Shown here piece by piece: positions 47,614 through 56,495 of a stretch of 64,000 nt of DNA. Source of the DNA: Nitrosomonas sp. Nm132 (lineage in GTDB: Bacteria > Pseudomonadota > Gammaproteobacteria > Burkholderiales > Nitrosomonadaceae); the NCBI RefSeq assembly GCF_900100485.1, contig NZ_FNDH01000012.1, forward strand, positions 1 to 64,000, written 5' to 3'. Position 1 is the stretch's first letter. Every line of letters begins with the position of its first letter. The notes beneath the pieces are model-generated. The model saw nothing but the letters and a program-made list of their open reading frames with translations. It was not told the DNA's origin and ran no database searches. Both the position numbers and the translations under genes were made by a program.

Positions 47614-48297
47614 CTATTGTTTAGATCGGCGTATTCTCCACCCGATTCCTATTGCCAACAAAGCTGCTGCTACGAACCATATTCCATATCGCTTTATCCA
47701 TTCAACCGAATTTTTTTGTGCAAATACTTGTATCTCAGCAAGATCAACGATTTCCTGACTTTCCTGCGCACTGTCGATGGTTATCAGATGAAGCCGGAGC
47801 GTAAGTGTTTGACGATTCGGTGTTAAGGGTGTGATTTTCCAGGACCAGAGCGTTTCACCGTGACTAGAAAGAAGCTGCACTTGCGGCCCCGGATTGTCAA
47901 TGTGAAATGCATTCCCCACGATTTCTGCCTGCATGCTGGAGTGCACCTTGCCGGTAATGCCCCGTATGGCAACACCATGGGGAGACTTGGCTATAATGTT
48001 ATTGATGCGCTTTGCCAATGCATGAGTATCCAGTTGAAGCGTAATATCAAAGGGTATGAATTGCACGACTTCTGCGGGTAACGCGACAGCGGTGCTTTCA
48101 ACGGGTAACTTCATCATGATGGCGGGAGGGAACTGCTTCTTCCCAACCAGAGCATGTGCAAGAGAATTCATTATATAAGGTATGAAAAGAAGGGCTGCCA
48201 ACAAGGCAGGGAGGAGTATGTTGAAACGCATTGCAAATTTACGCATTATTTCTCCCAGCGAATTCATTAATTGCCATATTTTTAAGGATTTTATCAT
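47614..48297 (-). CDS. Hypothetical membrane-anchored protein
   Basis: The 227-residue frame has hydrophobic segments at each end: near 28-47 (ILLPALLAALLFIPYIMNSL) and near the C-terminus (YGIWFVAAALLAIGIGWRI), with a mainly beta periplasmic domain between them (VQLLSSHGETLWSWKITPL, LTLRLHLITIDS). A start at MRKFAMRF (48246) is also possible. No family was recognised. It lies between DUF1499 and the divergent phosphodiesterase gene; no functional link is visible. Confidence 0.6.
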   Translation of the reverse strand: MIKSLKIWQLMNSLGEIMRKFAMRFNILLPALLAALLFIPYIMNSLAHALVGKKQFPPAIMMKLPVESTAVALPAEVVQFIPFDITLQLDTHALAKRINNIIAKSPHGVAIRGITGKVHSSMQAEIVGNAFHIDNPGPQVQLLSSHGETLWSWKITPLTPNRQTLTLRLHLITIDSAQESQEIVDLAEIQVFAQKNSVEWIKRYGIWFVAAALLAIGIGWRIRRSKQ

Positions 48298-48380
48298 TTA
48301 ATCTTAGGATCCAACCCTGATTGGTCATTATGATTCAGAATACAAAGTAGATTCTGGTTCACATTATTTGCAGGAAACAT

Positions 48381-49160
48381 ATGTCCGTATCTGAACAAAA
48401 TATCCCTTATCTCATCGCCCATCGTGGTTATCCTGCGCGCTACCCAGAGAATAGCCTTGCCGGGTTTGAGGCTGCGACGCTGGCTGGAGCCTGTTTTGTC
48501 GAGATCGACATACAATTGAGCGCTCGCCGAACCCCATTTTTATGTCATGATGATCATCTGCGGCGCTTGACGAGAAGTGATTGCTGGTTGACCCAGCTTG
48601 ACGATGAAGTCATTAATACGCTTTCAGTGCCCTACCCACGTTTGGGTTTGTCTGATTCACCAGAAACTGAACCATTATCTGATTTGGCCACTTTCTGTCA
48701 GCATTTGCAAGCGCGGCCGTGGGTAACCGCATTTGTCGAAATAAAGCTGGAAAGTATTGCTAAATTTGGTTTGACGGTAACAATGGATGCCATTCTTGAA
48801 GTCATTTATCCCTATATTAGGCAATGTGTCCTGATTTCGTTTGATTCACGAGCAGTAATGCTTGCAAGGAAGCAGGGTGCTGAGCGGATTGGCTGGGTTG
48901 TCCCGAAATGGGACAGTGAGCATGCGGTTATCGCAAAACGGCTGGCAGCAGAGTTTCTGTTTTGTAGCACCCGACGTTTGCCGCATGAGCCTGGGGCACG
49001 ATGGCAAGGTCCTTGGCAATGGGTGGTTTACACCGTCAATGACAGTCACACAGCGCTCAAGTATGCTGATGAGGGTATTGCTCTGATCGAGACCGATACC
49101 ATTGGCACATTATTACAACATCCAATACTCAAACAGCATGCCTGTATCCAACCACTATGA
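48381..49160 (+). CDS. Glycerophosphodiester phosphodiesterase
   Basis: The enzyme hydrolyses glycerophosphodiesters, the deacylated headgroups of phospholipids, to glycerol 3-phosphate and an alcohol. The GDPD signature is complete: IAHRGYPARYPENSLAGF near the start (catalytic HRG and E-N), then VEIDIQLS and CHDDHLRRLT. No signal peptide, so it is cytoplasmic like UgpQ. It overlaps the next gene by 23 bp, and the product feeds directly into that gene's enzyme. Confidence 0.93.
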   Translation: MSVSEQNIPYLIAHRGYPARYPENSLAGFEAATLAGACFVEIDIQLSARRTPFLCHDDHLRRLTRSDCWLTQLDDEVINTLSVPYPRLGLSDSPETEPLSDLATFCQHLQARPWVTAFVEIKLESIAKFGLTVTMDAILEVIYPYIRQCVLISFDSRAVMLARKQGAERIGWVVPKWDSEHAVIAKRLAAEFLFCSTRRLPHEPGARWQGPWQWVVYTVNDSHTALKYADEGIALIETDTIGTLLQHPILKQHACIQPL

Positions 49161-50313
49161 CATCGTTATCATTGGCGGCGGGATTCAGGGGGCCGCCGTG
49201 GCGCAGGCCGCTGCAGCGCGTGGTTATACCGTTCTGGTGCTGGAAAAAACGGCGCTGGCTGCGGGGACTTCAAGCCGCTCCAGTAAATTGGTTCACGGTG
49301 GTTTGCGCTACCTGGAGCATGGCCATCTTGCACTTGTCCATGAAAGCTTGCGAGAGCGATCTGACTGGCTAAGGTTAGCGCCTTCCCTGGTCAGACTGAG
49401 TCCGTTTTATATTCCGGTTTACCGGAAAACATCCCGCAGCACGCTGATACTGCGGACAGGACTCAGCCTGTATGCCTTGCTGGCTGGCGGCGGCGCCTCA
49501 TCGCGTTTCCGCTCCGTTCCCCAATCTGCCTGGGAACAACTGGATGGCCTGACAACCGAGGGGCTAAAGCATGTTTTTCAGTACTGGGATGCTCAGACCG
49601 ATGATCGGCTTTTGACTCAGGCGCTGATGCATTCAGCAAGTTCACTAGGCGCAGAATTGCTGTGCCCTGCGGAATTTATTCATGCCACCCTCTCTCCAAC
49701 ACTGTGTGAAATCGATTATCTCCAGGAAGACAGGATAAATCACTGCAGCGCAGCGGTCATTGTGAATGCTGCCGGGCCATGGGTTAACAGGGTGGTACAA
49801 CGGATCGATCCTCGTCCGCCGGAATATCCTGTTGATCTGGTGCAAGGAAGCCATCTGGTGCTAGAAGGATGCCTCAATAGAGGATGTTATTATCTGGAGT
49901 CTCCTATAGATCGCAGGGCAGTCTTCGTGCTGCCATGGTATCAACATATCCTTCTAGGAACGACCGAAACCCTATTTAACGGCGATCCGGAAAAATCGTC
50001 TCCATTAGCCACGGAAGAGGCTTATTTACTGGATTGTTTTCATCATTACTTTCCAGAAAGAAATATGGCCGTCAGAGAAAAGTTTTCCGGTCTGCGAGTG
50101 CTTCCCGTAGCTCATGGAGTTGCTTTTCATCGTTCCCGAGAAATTCATCTGCAGTGTGATACGTCTCAGAAGCCGCGAGTCGTCAGCATCTATGGCGGTA
50201 AACTGACAGTTTGCCGTGCTACTGCGCAAAAAGTGCTGCATATCATTATGCCAACACTACCTGATCGCGCGCCTAGAGCGGATGTTTCCAAATTGATAAT
50301 CGAAGCGCCATAG
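49138..50313 (+). CDS. glpD: FAD-dependent glycerol-3-phosphate dehydrogenase, short form
   Basis: GlpD oxidises glycerol 3-phosphate to dihydroxyacetone phosphate and reduces quinone. The FAD dinucleotide fold YDIVIIGGGIQGAAVA opens the protein; SSRSSKLVHGGLRYLEHG is the GlpD signature; VVNAAGPWVNRV and IYGGKLTVCRATA are the later FAD and substrate blocks. With the ATG at 49138 it is 391 residues, about 100 shorter than E. coli GlpD, and lacks the C-terminal helical domain. The frame is clean, so this looks like a real short form. Operon with GDPD and the kinase. Confidence 0.9.
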   Translation: MPVSNHYDIVIIGGGIQGAAVAQAAAARGYTVLVLEKTALAAGTSSRSSKLVHGGLRYLEHGHLALVHESLRERSDWLRLAPSLVRLSPFYIPVYRKTSRSTLILRTGLSLYALLAGGGASSRFRSVPQSAWEQLDGLTTEGLKHVFQYWDAQTDDRLLTQALMHSASSLGAELLCPAEFIHATLSPTLCEIDYLQEDRINHCSAAVIVNAAGPWVNRVVQRIDPRPPEYPVDLVQGSHLVLEGCLNRGCYYLESPIDRRAVFVLPWYQHILLGTTETLFNGDPEKSSPLATEEAYLLDCFHHYFPERNMAVREKFSGLRVLPVAHGVAFHRSREIHLQCDTSQKPRVVSIYGGKLTVCRATAQKVLHIIMPTLPDRAPRADVSKLIIEAP

Positions 50314-50324
50314 GCGAATATTCT

Positions 50325-51812
50325 GTGGTGATGCATCGCTCTCATACTTTGGCTATCGATCAGGGTACGCATATGACGCGTGCGTTATTATTTGACGATA
50401 CGGGGCAGGCCGTCGCAACATTCACCCAAAAAATTGCGTTATACCCGCGTAGTCCAACGGAGGTTGAGCAGAATCCCGATGAGATTTTGAGCTCCGTTCG
50501 GCAGGTCATCGCCGAGGCTAGGCGTTATGCCCAAAAGCATGCGCTCATGATCAATCGGGCAGGATTAGCCACGCAGCGTTCAAGCGTGCTTGCCTGGGAC
50601 AGAAAAACTGGCCAGGCCTTGAGTCCTGTACTCAGCTGGCAAGACCGCCGTGCTGCAGCTTGGCTGAGTTCGTTTGCTCCTTACGCGCAAGCTATCGCGC
50701 AACGTACGGGCCTACGCCTTTCGCCGCACTATGGCGTCAGCAAATTGCAATGGCTAAGGCAGACACTTTCCTCCGTCATCAGAGCAGAACAGCAATCCCG
50801 CCTTGCGCTGGGTCCCTTGGCGAGCTTTTTACTCCATCATGTGCTTGAGGAGGCCCCCTTTGTTATTGATCATGCCAATGCTGCGCGTACCCTTTTATGG
50901 AATCTGACGGATTGCGACTGGGATCCGTGGTTAATGCAGTTGTTCGGAATTCCTCCCTCCATCCTTCCGCTGTGTTGTCCTGTCCGCTATGAATATGGTC
51001 ACTTGGCTGGCTACGGTATTCCCTTGACGGCGGTCAACGGTGATCAGAGCGCCGCACTTTTTGCGGCCACTACACTTGCGGAGAGCAGAATATTGGTCAA
51101 TATAGGAACCGGTGCTTTTATACTGCAACCAACGGGTAAAACGTTATATCGTCATCCCAGGTTGCTGAGCGGGATAGCAGATAGCCATGCGGCACAGACT
51201 AGTTATACGCTGGAAGGAACCGTAAATAATGCAGGCAGCGCCTTGGATTGGGCTGGTGTGCATTGGCATATCCCTGATGTGTACCAGCAGCTTGAACAGG
51301 GATTGATGACGATTCATGAGCCACCGCTGTTTATCAACAGTATCAGTGGATTGGGATCGCCCTGGTGGAGCGAAGGCTCGCAGCCTCAGCTAACTGATCT
51401 CGAGGGAAATGCGCTTGTGAGCGCGCCATCTGTCCACATTCTGGTTGCGGTTACCGAAAGCATTCTTTTTCTGATTCAGGCTAATTTAGAGGCATTGACA
51501 GAAACGGGGAATGGACACCAACATTTAGTCATTAGCGGTGGTTTAGCGCAATCGGACGCGCTCTGTCAGAAATTGGCTAACTTATCCGGATTAACCGTTC
51601 ATCGACCGGTGCTGGTAGAAGCGACAGCGCGAGGTATTGCCTGGCTTGCCGCTGGTAAGCCAGCAGACTGGCCGGTTTTGCAGGAAACCTGCTTCTGGCC
51701 ATGCAGAGAATCTGATGCGCAAGATTCAGGGCTAAATGGGCGATATCGCCGATTTCTCGCTATTCTGGAAAAGAAAATAAAGGATAAAGGAGATTTTGAT
51801 CGTTCTGAGTGA
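50325..51812 (+). CDS. FGGY-family glycerol kinase-like protein
   Basis: The 495-residue ATPase-fold protein starts TLAIDQGTHMTRALLFDDTG, the phosphate-1 loop of FGGY kinases. WQDRRAA and GLRLSPHYGVSKLQW match substrate-loop segments of glycerol kinase, and INIGTGAFI/LVISGGLAQSDALCQKL are the later ATP-binding blocks. GTG 50325 or ATG 50331 may start it. As the neighbours act on glycerol phosphate, glycerol is the likeliest substrate; the motif is not identical to GlpK, so another polyol is possible. Confidence 0.85.
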   Translation: MVMHRSHTLAIDQGTHMTRALLFDDTGQAVATFTQKIALYPRSPTEVEQNPDEILSSVRQVIAEARRYAQKHALMINRAGLATQRSSVLAWDRKTGQALSPVLSWQDRRAAAWLSSFAPYAQAIAQRTGLRLSPHYGVSKLQWLRQTLSSVIRAEQQSRLALGPLASFLLHHVLEEAPFVIDHANAARTLLWNLTDCDWDPWLMQLFGIPPSILPLCCPVRYEYGHLAGYGIPLTAVNGDQSAALFAATTLAESRILVNIGTGAFILQPTGKTLYRHPRLLSGIADSHAAQTSYTLEGTVNNAGSALDWAGVHWHIPDVYQQLEQGLMTIHEPPLFINSISGLGSPWWSEGSQPQLTDLEGNALVSAPSVHILVAVTESILFLIQANLEALTETGNGHQHLVISGGLAQSDALCQKLANLSGLTVHRPVLVEATARGIAWLAAGKPADWPVLQETCFWPCRESDAQDSGLNGRYRRFLAILEKKIKDKGDFDRSE

Positions 51813-51922
51813 TCTTGTGTAACCTGGTTCTGATGCCCTGGATTCCTTAGAGCCGATAAAAAACAAAATTTCGCTAATAAATTTACTGCATGCCCGAATA
51901 CGGCGTTGCAGCCATTCCGGAA

Positions 51923-53221
51923 TTAAAAGGTTATCGGTACTCTGAAGGTAAGGGTTGCATCTTGTGCATTGTCGGTCGCACCGATACCGATGGACAAATT
52001 AAAGTTGGTTCGCTGGGAATATCTGAATGCATAACCCAGTAATACTTGTCCAATATCCAGCGCGGAACCGCTGATTTTATCGCCATTTACCCGGGTATTA
52101 AAGAAATGTCTATGAGAGTATCCCAAGTTAAAGGATGATCGTTCATTAATGTTAAATCCCATACCAAAAGTCATCCCTACTGCGTCGCCCGGATCGACCT
52201 TACCTGCATTCCCATCAGTCTCCAGGGTGTAGGTATATTGGAGATTGCTGAAGAATACCGCTGGATCGGTTGGATAAAGCGCGGTAACGCTTGGTTGAAA
52301 GCTAAAAAAACCTGATCCTGTTGGGGCTTCTGTTGGGAATACAGCGCCGGGGACTTCTTGTGATTCAACAAATTTGATATCAAAGGGACTTGTTCCTGTG
52401 GGTATCGTTGTGACCATATTACCCACCAAAATAGGCCAGCCACTCGAGCCATCGGTAAGCTGGTAACGGGCTGTCAGCTCAACATCACCGATATTATTTC
52501 CGGTTGCGTTGAACGTTTCATTAATGCTGGAACCGATACTAACAGGGCGGGAACGCTGGATATCAGCACGATATACATAAGGAACCCTGGCTTCCAGTTC
52601 CAGACGACTAGTCGCCCCATAGCGTAGTCCAAGGCTGGCAAAAAGACTGTGCCGGGTAATGTCGCGAATATCGATGAGACCGACCGCAATGGCCGGTATA
52701 AAAGTAAAAGCATCCAGAAATACGCGATTGTTATCGGAATAAGAATATGCCAGGGCCGGTTCAATAATAATGTTGCCTTTTTTGGTTAAAACACCTCCTA
52801 CCGTTTCACTCAGCCTGGGCATCTCTGGAGGCCGTGCTGGTTCTTTCGATACAGGGGGGGCTTGACCGACTGGCCCCGAGGGTATTTGATTCGGTAATGC
52901 TTTGGGTGTGTCTTCTTTTTGCTTCGCTATAGCACTGGTTTGGGCTGATGGCTTTGACTGATCCGATGGGGGAGGGGATTGTTTGGATAGCGCATCCAGG
53001 TGTTTTTTTAAGCGCTCCAGTTCCTTGCCTTGCTCTTCAAGTAATTGACGCTGTCTTTCAAATTTCTTTTCCTGCTCAGCAAGAAGTTGTCGGTAGTGCG
53101 CTAATGAATCCTCGGACTTGCTTGTTTCGGCGTAGCTGCCATTTATGAAAAAAAGACACATGATAAAAATAAAGCATCTGATGATTCCATTCAAAAAATA
53201 AAGCTCGTGTTTTTTTTTCAT
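51923..53221 (-). CDS. FapF-like coiled-coil and beta-barrel outer-membrane protein
   Basis: The 432-residue precursor has a signal peptide (to about residue 31), a coiled coil at about 35-82 (LLAEQEKKFERQRQLLEEQG), a Pro/Ser/Lys-rich linker (83-135) and a C-terminal beta domain from about 145 to 432 ending TLTFRVPITF, with a terminal Phe. This is the plan of FapF, the outer-membrane pore that exports functional amyloid in Pseudomonas: N-terminal coiled coil, linker and 12-stranded barrel. It is the last gene of the minus-strand cluster starting at 56353 and is separated from it by a MITE-like element. The FapF call rests on architecture and synteny. Confidence 0.65.
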   Translation of the reverse strand: MKKKHELYFLNGIIRCFIFIMCLFFINGSYAETSKSEDSLAHYRQLLAEQEKKFERQRQLLEEQGKELERLKKHLDALSKQSPPPSDQSKPSAQTSAIAKQKEDTPKALPNQIPSGPVGQAPPVSKEPARPPEMPRLSETVGGVLTKKGNIIIEPALAYSYSDNNRVFLDAFTFIPAIAVGLIDIRDITRHSLFASLGLRYGATSRLELEARVPYVYRADIQRSRPVSIGSSINETFNATGNNIGDVELTARYQLTDGSSGWPILVGNMVTTIPTGTSPFDIKFVESQEVPGAVFPTEAPTGSGFFSFQPSVTALYPTDPAVFFSNLQYTYTLETDGNAGKVDPGDAVGMTFGMGFNINERSSFNLGYSHRHFFNTRVNGDKISGSALDIGQVLLGYAFRYSQRTNFNLSIGIGATDNAQDATLTFRVPITF

Positions 53222-53416
53222 TTTTGATTAAGTTGACAGCACTTCTTGCATATAAGGTGAGTTGCATTATAAAGCCCGATGAGAACGCTGTAACTAGGAA
53301 AAAAGGGATATTAGGGCAAGTTCTGCTCTGTATTTTGAGGAGGGGCATGCTTATAATGAAAGTTTTTTGCTATGCATGTAGCTTGCTGGGAAGATTTTGT
53401 ATCCGGTTGAGGCATC

Positions 53417-53584
53417 TAACCCGAATATTTCATAAATTGGCGCGTGTCCTCACTTGCCTTCTGATTAATAAGAAAGATTTTGCTCAGTCGAGTGTATGAA
53501 TTACTACCCCCCTCTTTCTCAAAACTTCCCTATTAATCAAAATCCTGCGTGATCATCACGCGAATTTATGAAATATTCGGGCTA
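53417..53584. repeat. 168-bp MITE-like element in the Fap-like cluster
   Basis: The left end TAACCCGAATATTTCATAAA continues to 53446; the right end, read in reverse from 53584, is identical over 22 bases but for one, and CGCGTG follows on both sides after a small gap. The ends begin with TA, as in elements that target TA. The interior holds no gene. Other parts of the 377-bp gap have nothing recognised. Confidence 0.7.
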
Positions 53585-53598
53585 ACACCCTAAAATTA

Positions 53599-54096
53599 TT
53601 AATGCAAAACGGGTAAAATCATATTCATGCCGCCATGACCATGGCTATGATGTAATCCAATATTCTGCAGATTGCCGATCTCAATGTTAATTTCATTGAT
53701 AGTCTTGATTACTTGATCATCTAAATTATTTTGGATCACATTGCCCAAACCCGAGACAGCTAGATCAGACGCCATGTTGTGGCTGCCATTCTGCAGCAGC
53801 AAGCCATTTTCGGGAAATTGCAAGAAGGAAGAAAAAGTTTCGACGCCGTTCAAGGAAATAATTCTTTCAAAGCTGAAATCTATCGTTACTCCATTGGGGA
53901 GCATAAATCCGCCTCTTTGTTGCGCTAATTCACCGTCAGTCGCCCGGGGCCAGTTATCATAGGCATCAATTGAGACAGATCTGACTGATGATTCATCTGC
54001 CGATGCCTGGCAGGCAATGGTTAGGCATACAACAGTGATGAATAGAGATAAGGTCTTGGAGTTTTTCGGGGGAATGTCTAATTTATAAGTGCTCAT
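53599..54096 (-). CDS. Small exported protein of the Fap-like cluster (FapE position)
   Basis: I prefer the ATG at 54096, which has AGGA at good spacing, over 54105; this gives 165 residues. A long signal sequence ends near QASA (residue 33). The motif GELAQQRGGF follows at 55-64, giving E-L-x4-G-G, the pattern of double-glycine leaders cut by C39 peptidases. The mature part has FMLPNGVTIDFSFERIISLNG, a likely beta region, and a His/Gly-rich end (HHSHGHGGMNM). It occupies the position of FapE, between the C39 peptidase and FapF. Function inferred from context. Confidence 0.6.
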   Translation of the reverse strand: MSTYKLDIPPKNSKTLSLFITVVCLTIACQASADESSVRSVSIDAYDNWPRATDGELAQQRGGFMLPNGVTIDFSFERIISLNGVETFSSFLQFPENGLLLQNGSHNMASDLAVSGLGNVIQNNLDDQVIKTINEINIEIGNLQNIGLHHSHGHGGMNMILPVLH

Positions 54097-54116
54097 ATTT
54101 AACATCCTGCAATAAA

Positions 54117-54824
54117 TTAGAAATCAAAAGGACCAGGCACTTGCCCGCGTATTAAAACATGATATTCAGCCAAACTGCTTCGATCAATGGCATCCCCCAG
54201 TGGCGCCAGGCGAGCGGCCCATTCCTTCTGACTCTGGAAATTTCCCGTACCGATGCTTTCATCCGCATGGATTAAAAACAGGATACGTTTTTCCCACATT
54301 GCTTCAAATTCGTCGCGCGGTACAATATGGACGCCTTTAGCTGGATCGCCCACCAGGACACGCTGTGCAGTAATGCCTTTGATAATCACGAAATGTAAAT
54401 AGCCATTTGCGTTGATAATGGTAATGGCGGGACTGTTAGCGGCCACGAGCTGATCTAAATTAATCTTGAACCCATCGGACCGGTAGCCTCGTCGTTGCAG
54501 ATAGTTTTTCATATCCAGTAAGGAAAAACCCAGCTTCTTGATCTTTTCCTGCTCGCCATGTTGAAACATCTCCGTGAATACACTTTGCTCATTCACGCCG
54601 TCGCCATAATGAAAAGTAAGCAAACTCGCTAATGCCGCCGAACCGCAACTAAAATCATACTGTTGTTTATAAACAGTACTAAACTTCATTTCCGCGAAAC
54701 TCTTTACTGAGACATTGTAGTTTCCTCCGCCTGCGATGCCATTCAGGTCAAGGGAGCTGGCGCCAGCAGTGCTGCAAAATGCAGACAGGAGGAACGCAAC
54801 GCAGCGAGCAAAGAGAGGTTTCAT
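54117..54824 (-). CDS. FapD-like C39-family cysteine peptidase
   Basis: The 235-residue precursor has a signal peptide (to about A22) and a C39-type peptidase domain. The catalytic Cys is C60 in QQYDFSCGSAALASLL, His is H144 in GYLHFVIIKG, and the third residue is D160 in VGDPAKGVH. This combination is the signature of bacteriocin-processing-type C39 enzymes, here exported and without an ABC transporter. FapD of Pseudomonas is such a protein. It is flanked by two small exported proteins with a possible processing motif. Start and stop distances (20 bp and 42 bp) fit an operon. Confidence 0.85.
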   Translation of the reverse strand: MKPLFARCVAFLLSAFCSTAGASSLDLNGIAGGGNYNVSVKSFAEMKFSTVYKQQYDFSCGSAALASLLTFHYGDGVNEQSVFTEMFQHGEQEKIKKLGFSLLDMKNYLQRRGYRSDGFKINLDQLVAANSPAITIINANGYLHFVIIKGITAQRVLVGDPAKGVHIVPRDEFEAMWEKRILFLIHADESIGTGNFQSQKEWAARLAPLGDAIDRSSLAEYHVLIRGQVPGPFDF

Positions 54825-54866
54825 ATCAGAATTGAATAGTTGAATGAGTATATTAAAATATCGGCA

Positions 54867-55229
54867 TTAGGGCACAATAGTTACATTCACAATAGTGGAG
54901 TCCTGAATAATCACGTTATTGCCGCTATTTTGAATCACGGAAAACATGCCGCCAGAACCCGCAAATGCGCCGTGGTCAATAATATTCGTTCCAGTGACGC
55001 TATTGTTTGCTACATTACCCGTTAAGGTGGCTTGCACATTCATGTTATTTATCGCGGTGATATCGATGCCTTCACGGCCTCGTGCGTTTTCAAGATCATT
55101 ATCGGGTACAGCTTCAGCTAATGAAAAAGGTAATGCATCATCAGATTGGCTGGAAGATGCCTTGGCAGTATGGATAGACAATGTCAAGACAAACAGAAGA
55201 AGCAGGCTGCTTTTTATAAATGAAACCAT
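54867..55229 (-). CDS. Small exported protein of the Fap-like cluster
   Basis: The 120-residue precursor has a signal peptide (to about A24). The segment DNDLENARGREGIDI (43-57) has D-L-x3-R-G, similar to the motif in the 53599 gene. The mature C-terminal part is Asn/Val/Ile-rich with likely beta strands: VQATLTGNVANNSVTGTNII, SVIQNSGNNVIIQD and STIVNVTIVP. Such strand-forming Asn-rich repeats recall the amyloid-prone repeats of Fap proteins. It could be a minor fibre subunit (FapB-like) or nucleator. No family was recognised by eye. Confidence 0.6.
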   Translation of the reverse strand: MVSFIKSSLLLLFVLTLSIHTAKASSSQSDDALPFSLAEAVPDNDLENARGREGIDITAINNMNVQATLTGNVANNSVTGTNIIDHGAFAGSGGMFSVIQNSGNNVIIQDSTIVNVTIVP

Positions 55230-55339
55230 CTTAATAACCCCCTTCGTTCATTTTTTTCCCAGGATGCCGGCGACGGAAGCGGTTCACCGGCATCCTTTCT
55301 CTCACTAAAGCGCTGTAATGCTGCTTACAACGTTAGTTA

Positions 55340-56353
55340 TTAAGGGTTGACATTCACGTTGCCTTGGAAAGACACTTGCTGTTGTGCCAAGGCATTGGCG
55401 CCGTGATTCTGAACGGCTTGGTTGATGCCTGCAGCACCATTGAAGGCATTGTCGATGTTATTGCTGGCGGTGTAAGTACTAGCGCCGCTGTCATCTGGAT
55501 TACCCAATGCAATGGAGACTCCCGCACCGGTAACCGTACCTTCCAGTGCTGAATTATTGACCGAGTAGGTGGCGGTTGCATTGCCATGATTGGAGGCTGC
55601 CGTTCCTGAGCCACTCGCAGTCGTGGCGCTGTGATCGCTGCTATCGCTGTAATTGGAGGTTGCAGTGCCGCCGTTGGCAGCGGCCGATCCTGTGCCATTT
55701 GCGGTCGTGGTGCTGTTATCGCTGTTGTTGGTGTTATCAGTCGATGCAGTGGCAGTGCCGCCATTATTAGCCGCTGCTGAACCTTGCGCGCTGGCGTCTG
55801 CGAGGCTGTTATCGCTGTTGTCGCTATTGTCGCTATTGTCGCTGTTGTCTACCGATGCAGTGCTGGCGCCGTTAGCCGCTGCTGAGCCTTGTGCGCTAGC
55901 GCTTGCGGAGCTGTTATCATTGCCGCTATCGGCAGTGTTGTTGCTGTCGTTGGTAGAGCTGTTGGGATTGTTGCTATCGGCAGTATTGTTGCTGTTGTTG
56001 ACAGAGCTGTCGGGATTCTGGCTATCGTTAGTAGAATTGTTAGCGCTGTTATCGGAGTTGTTAGAGTTGTCCGAGTGATTAGAGTTATCGGAGTTATTGG
56101 AGTTATCCGAGTTATTGGAGCTATCGCTTGCAGTTGCATACTCATTCGCGATCGTGCCCGGACCGGTTTGACCATTATTGGCAGTAGCGGTTTTATTCAC
56201 ATTGTTATCTATGGCCGTTGAGCCACTATTATCTGCGCTACCGGAAGGATTGGTATCTCCCTCAGTGATACTTGGATTGGCCAAAGCATTACCTGCTACC
56301 CCAAAAGCAAACACGATGCTTGCAGCGATAATTTTTTTGCTGAATTGATTCAT
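55340..56353 (-). CDS. Asn/Ser/Asp-rich repeat protein, candidate amyloid subunit
   Basis: The 337-residue precursor has a signal peptide ending at A25. Residues 78-148 are an Asn/Ser/Asp tract of NSDNS-type units. Residues 152-268 hold four imperfect repeats sharing a GSAAANGG-TA core (starting near 152, 187, 218 and 246) with Ser/Thr/Asn tails. The C-terminal 70 residues have NNIDNAFNGAAGINQAVQNH and ANALAQQQVSF, which resemble FapC/FapB repeat wording. No Cys, Trp and few charged residues except Asp. It is the first gene of the minus-strand cluster. Proposed to be the fibre subunit; function not proven. Confidence 0.7.
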   Translation of the reverse strand: MNQFSKKIIAASIVFAFGVAGNALANPSITEGDTNPSGSADNSGSTAIDNNVNKTATANNGQTGPGTIANEYATASDSSNNSDNSNNSDNSNHSDNSNNSDNSANNSTNDSQNPDSSVNNSNNTADSNNPNSSTNDSNNTADSGNDNSSASASAQGSAAANGASTASVDNSDNSDNSDNSDNSLADASAQGSAAANNGGTATASTDNTNNSDNSTTTANGTGSAAANGGTATSNYSDSSDHSATTASGSGTAASNHGNATATYSVNNSALEGTVTGAGVSIALGNPDDSGASTYTASNNIDNAFNGAAGINQAVQNHGANALAQQQVSFQGNVNVNP

Positions 56354-56482
56354 TTTAGTTCTCCTTGATAAAAGTTGACTAATCCTGATTTCACCACACT
56401 AAAACGAATGTTTAAGTTAGGTGTCTCATATTCTCATGGGGCGCATGAAATAAAGGAATAAGCAAAGGCTCTAATTTTATAT

Positions 56483-56495
56483 AGGGAAATTCTTT
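56483..56495. promoter_or_regulatory. Near-copy of the 13-bp palindrome, amyloid promoter region
   Basis: AGGGAAATTCTTT matches AAGGAAATTCCTT at 11 of 13 positions and lies 130 bp before the start of the repeat protein. Candidate site for the nearby response regulator. The 266-bp intergenic region has no gene. Confidence 0.3.

Noticed and set aside
55653-56078. Plus-strand open frame of 141 residues, rich in Leu and Ser
   Set aside because: It is the antisense of the repetitive NSDNS and GSAAANGG codons of the amyloid candidate; its LLSLLSLL composition is a by-product of that repeat.
55800-56120. Regularly spaced short repeats that look like a CRISPR array
   Set aside because: The units are 12-18 bp, in frame with NSDNS codons, and have no distinct spacers. 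It is coding repeat DNA.
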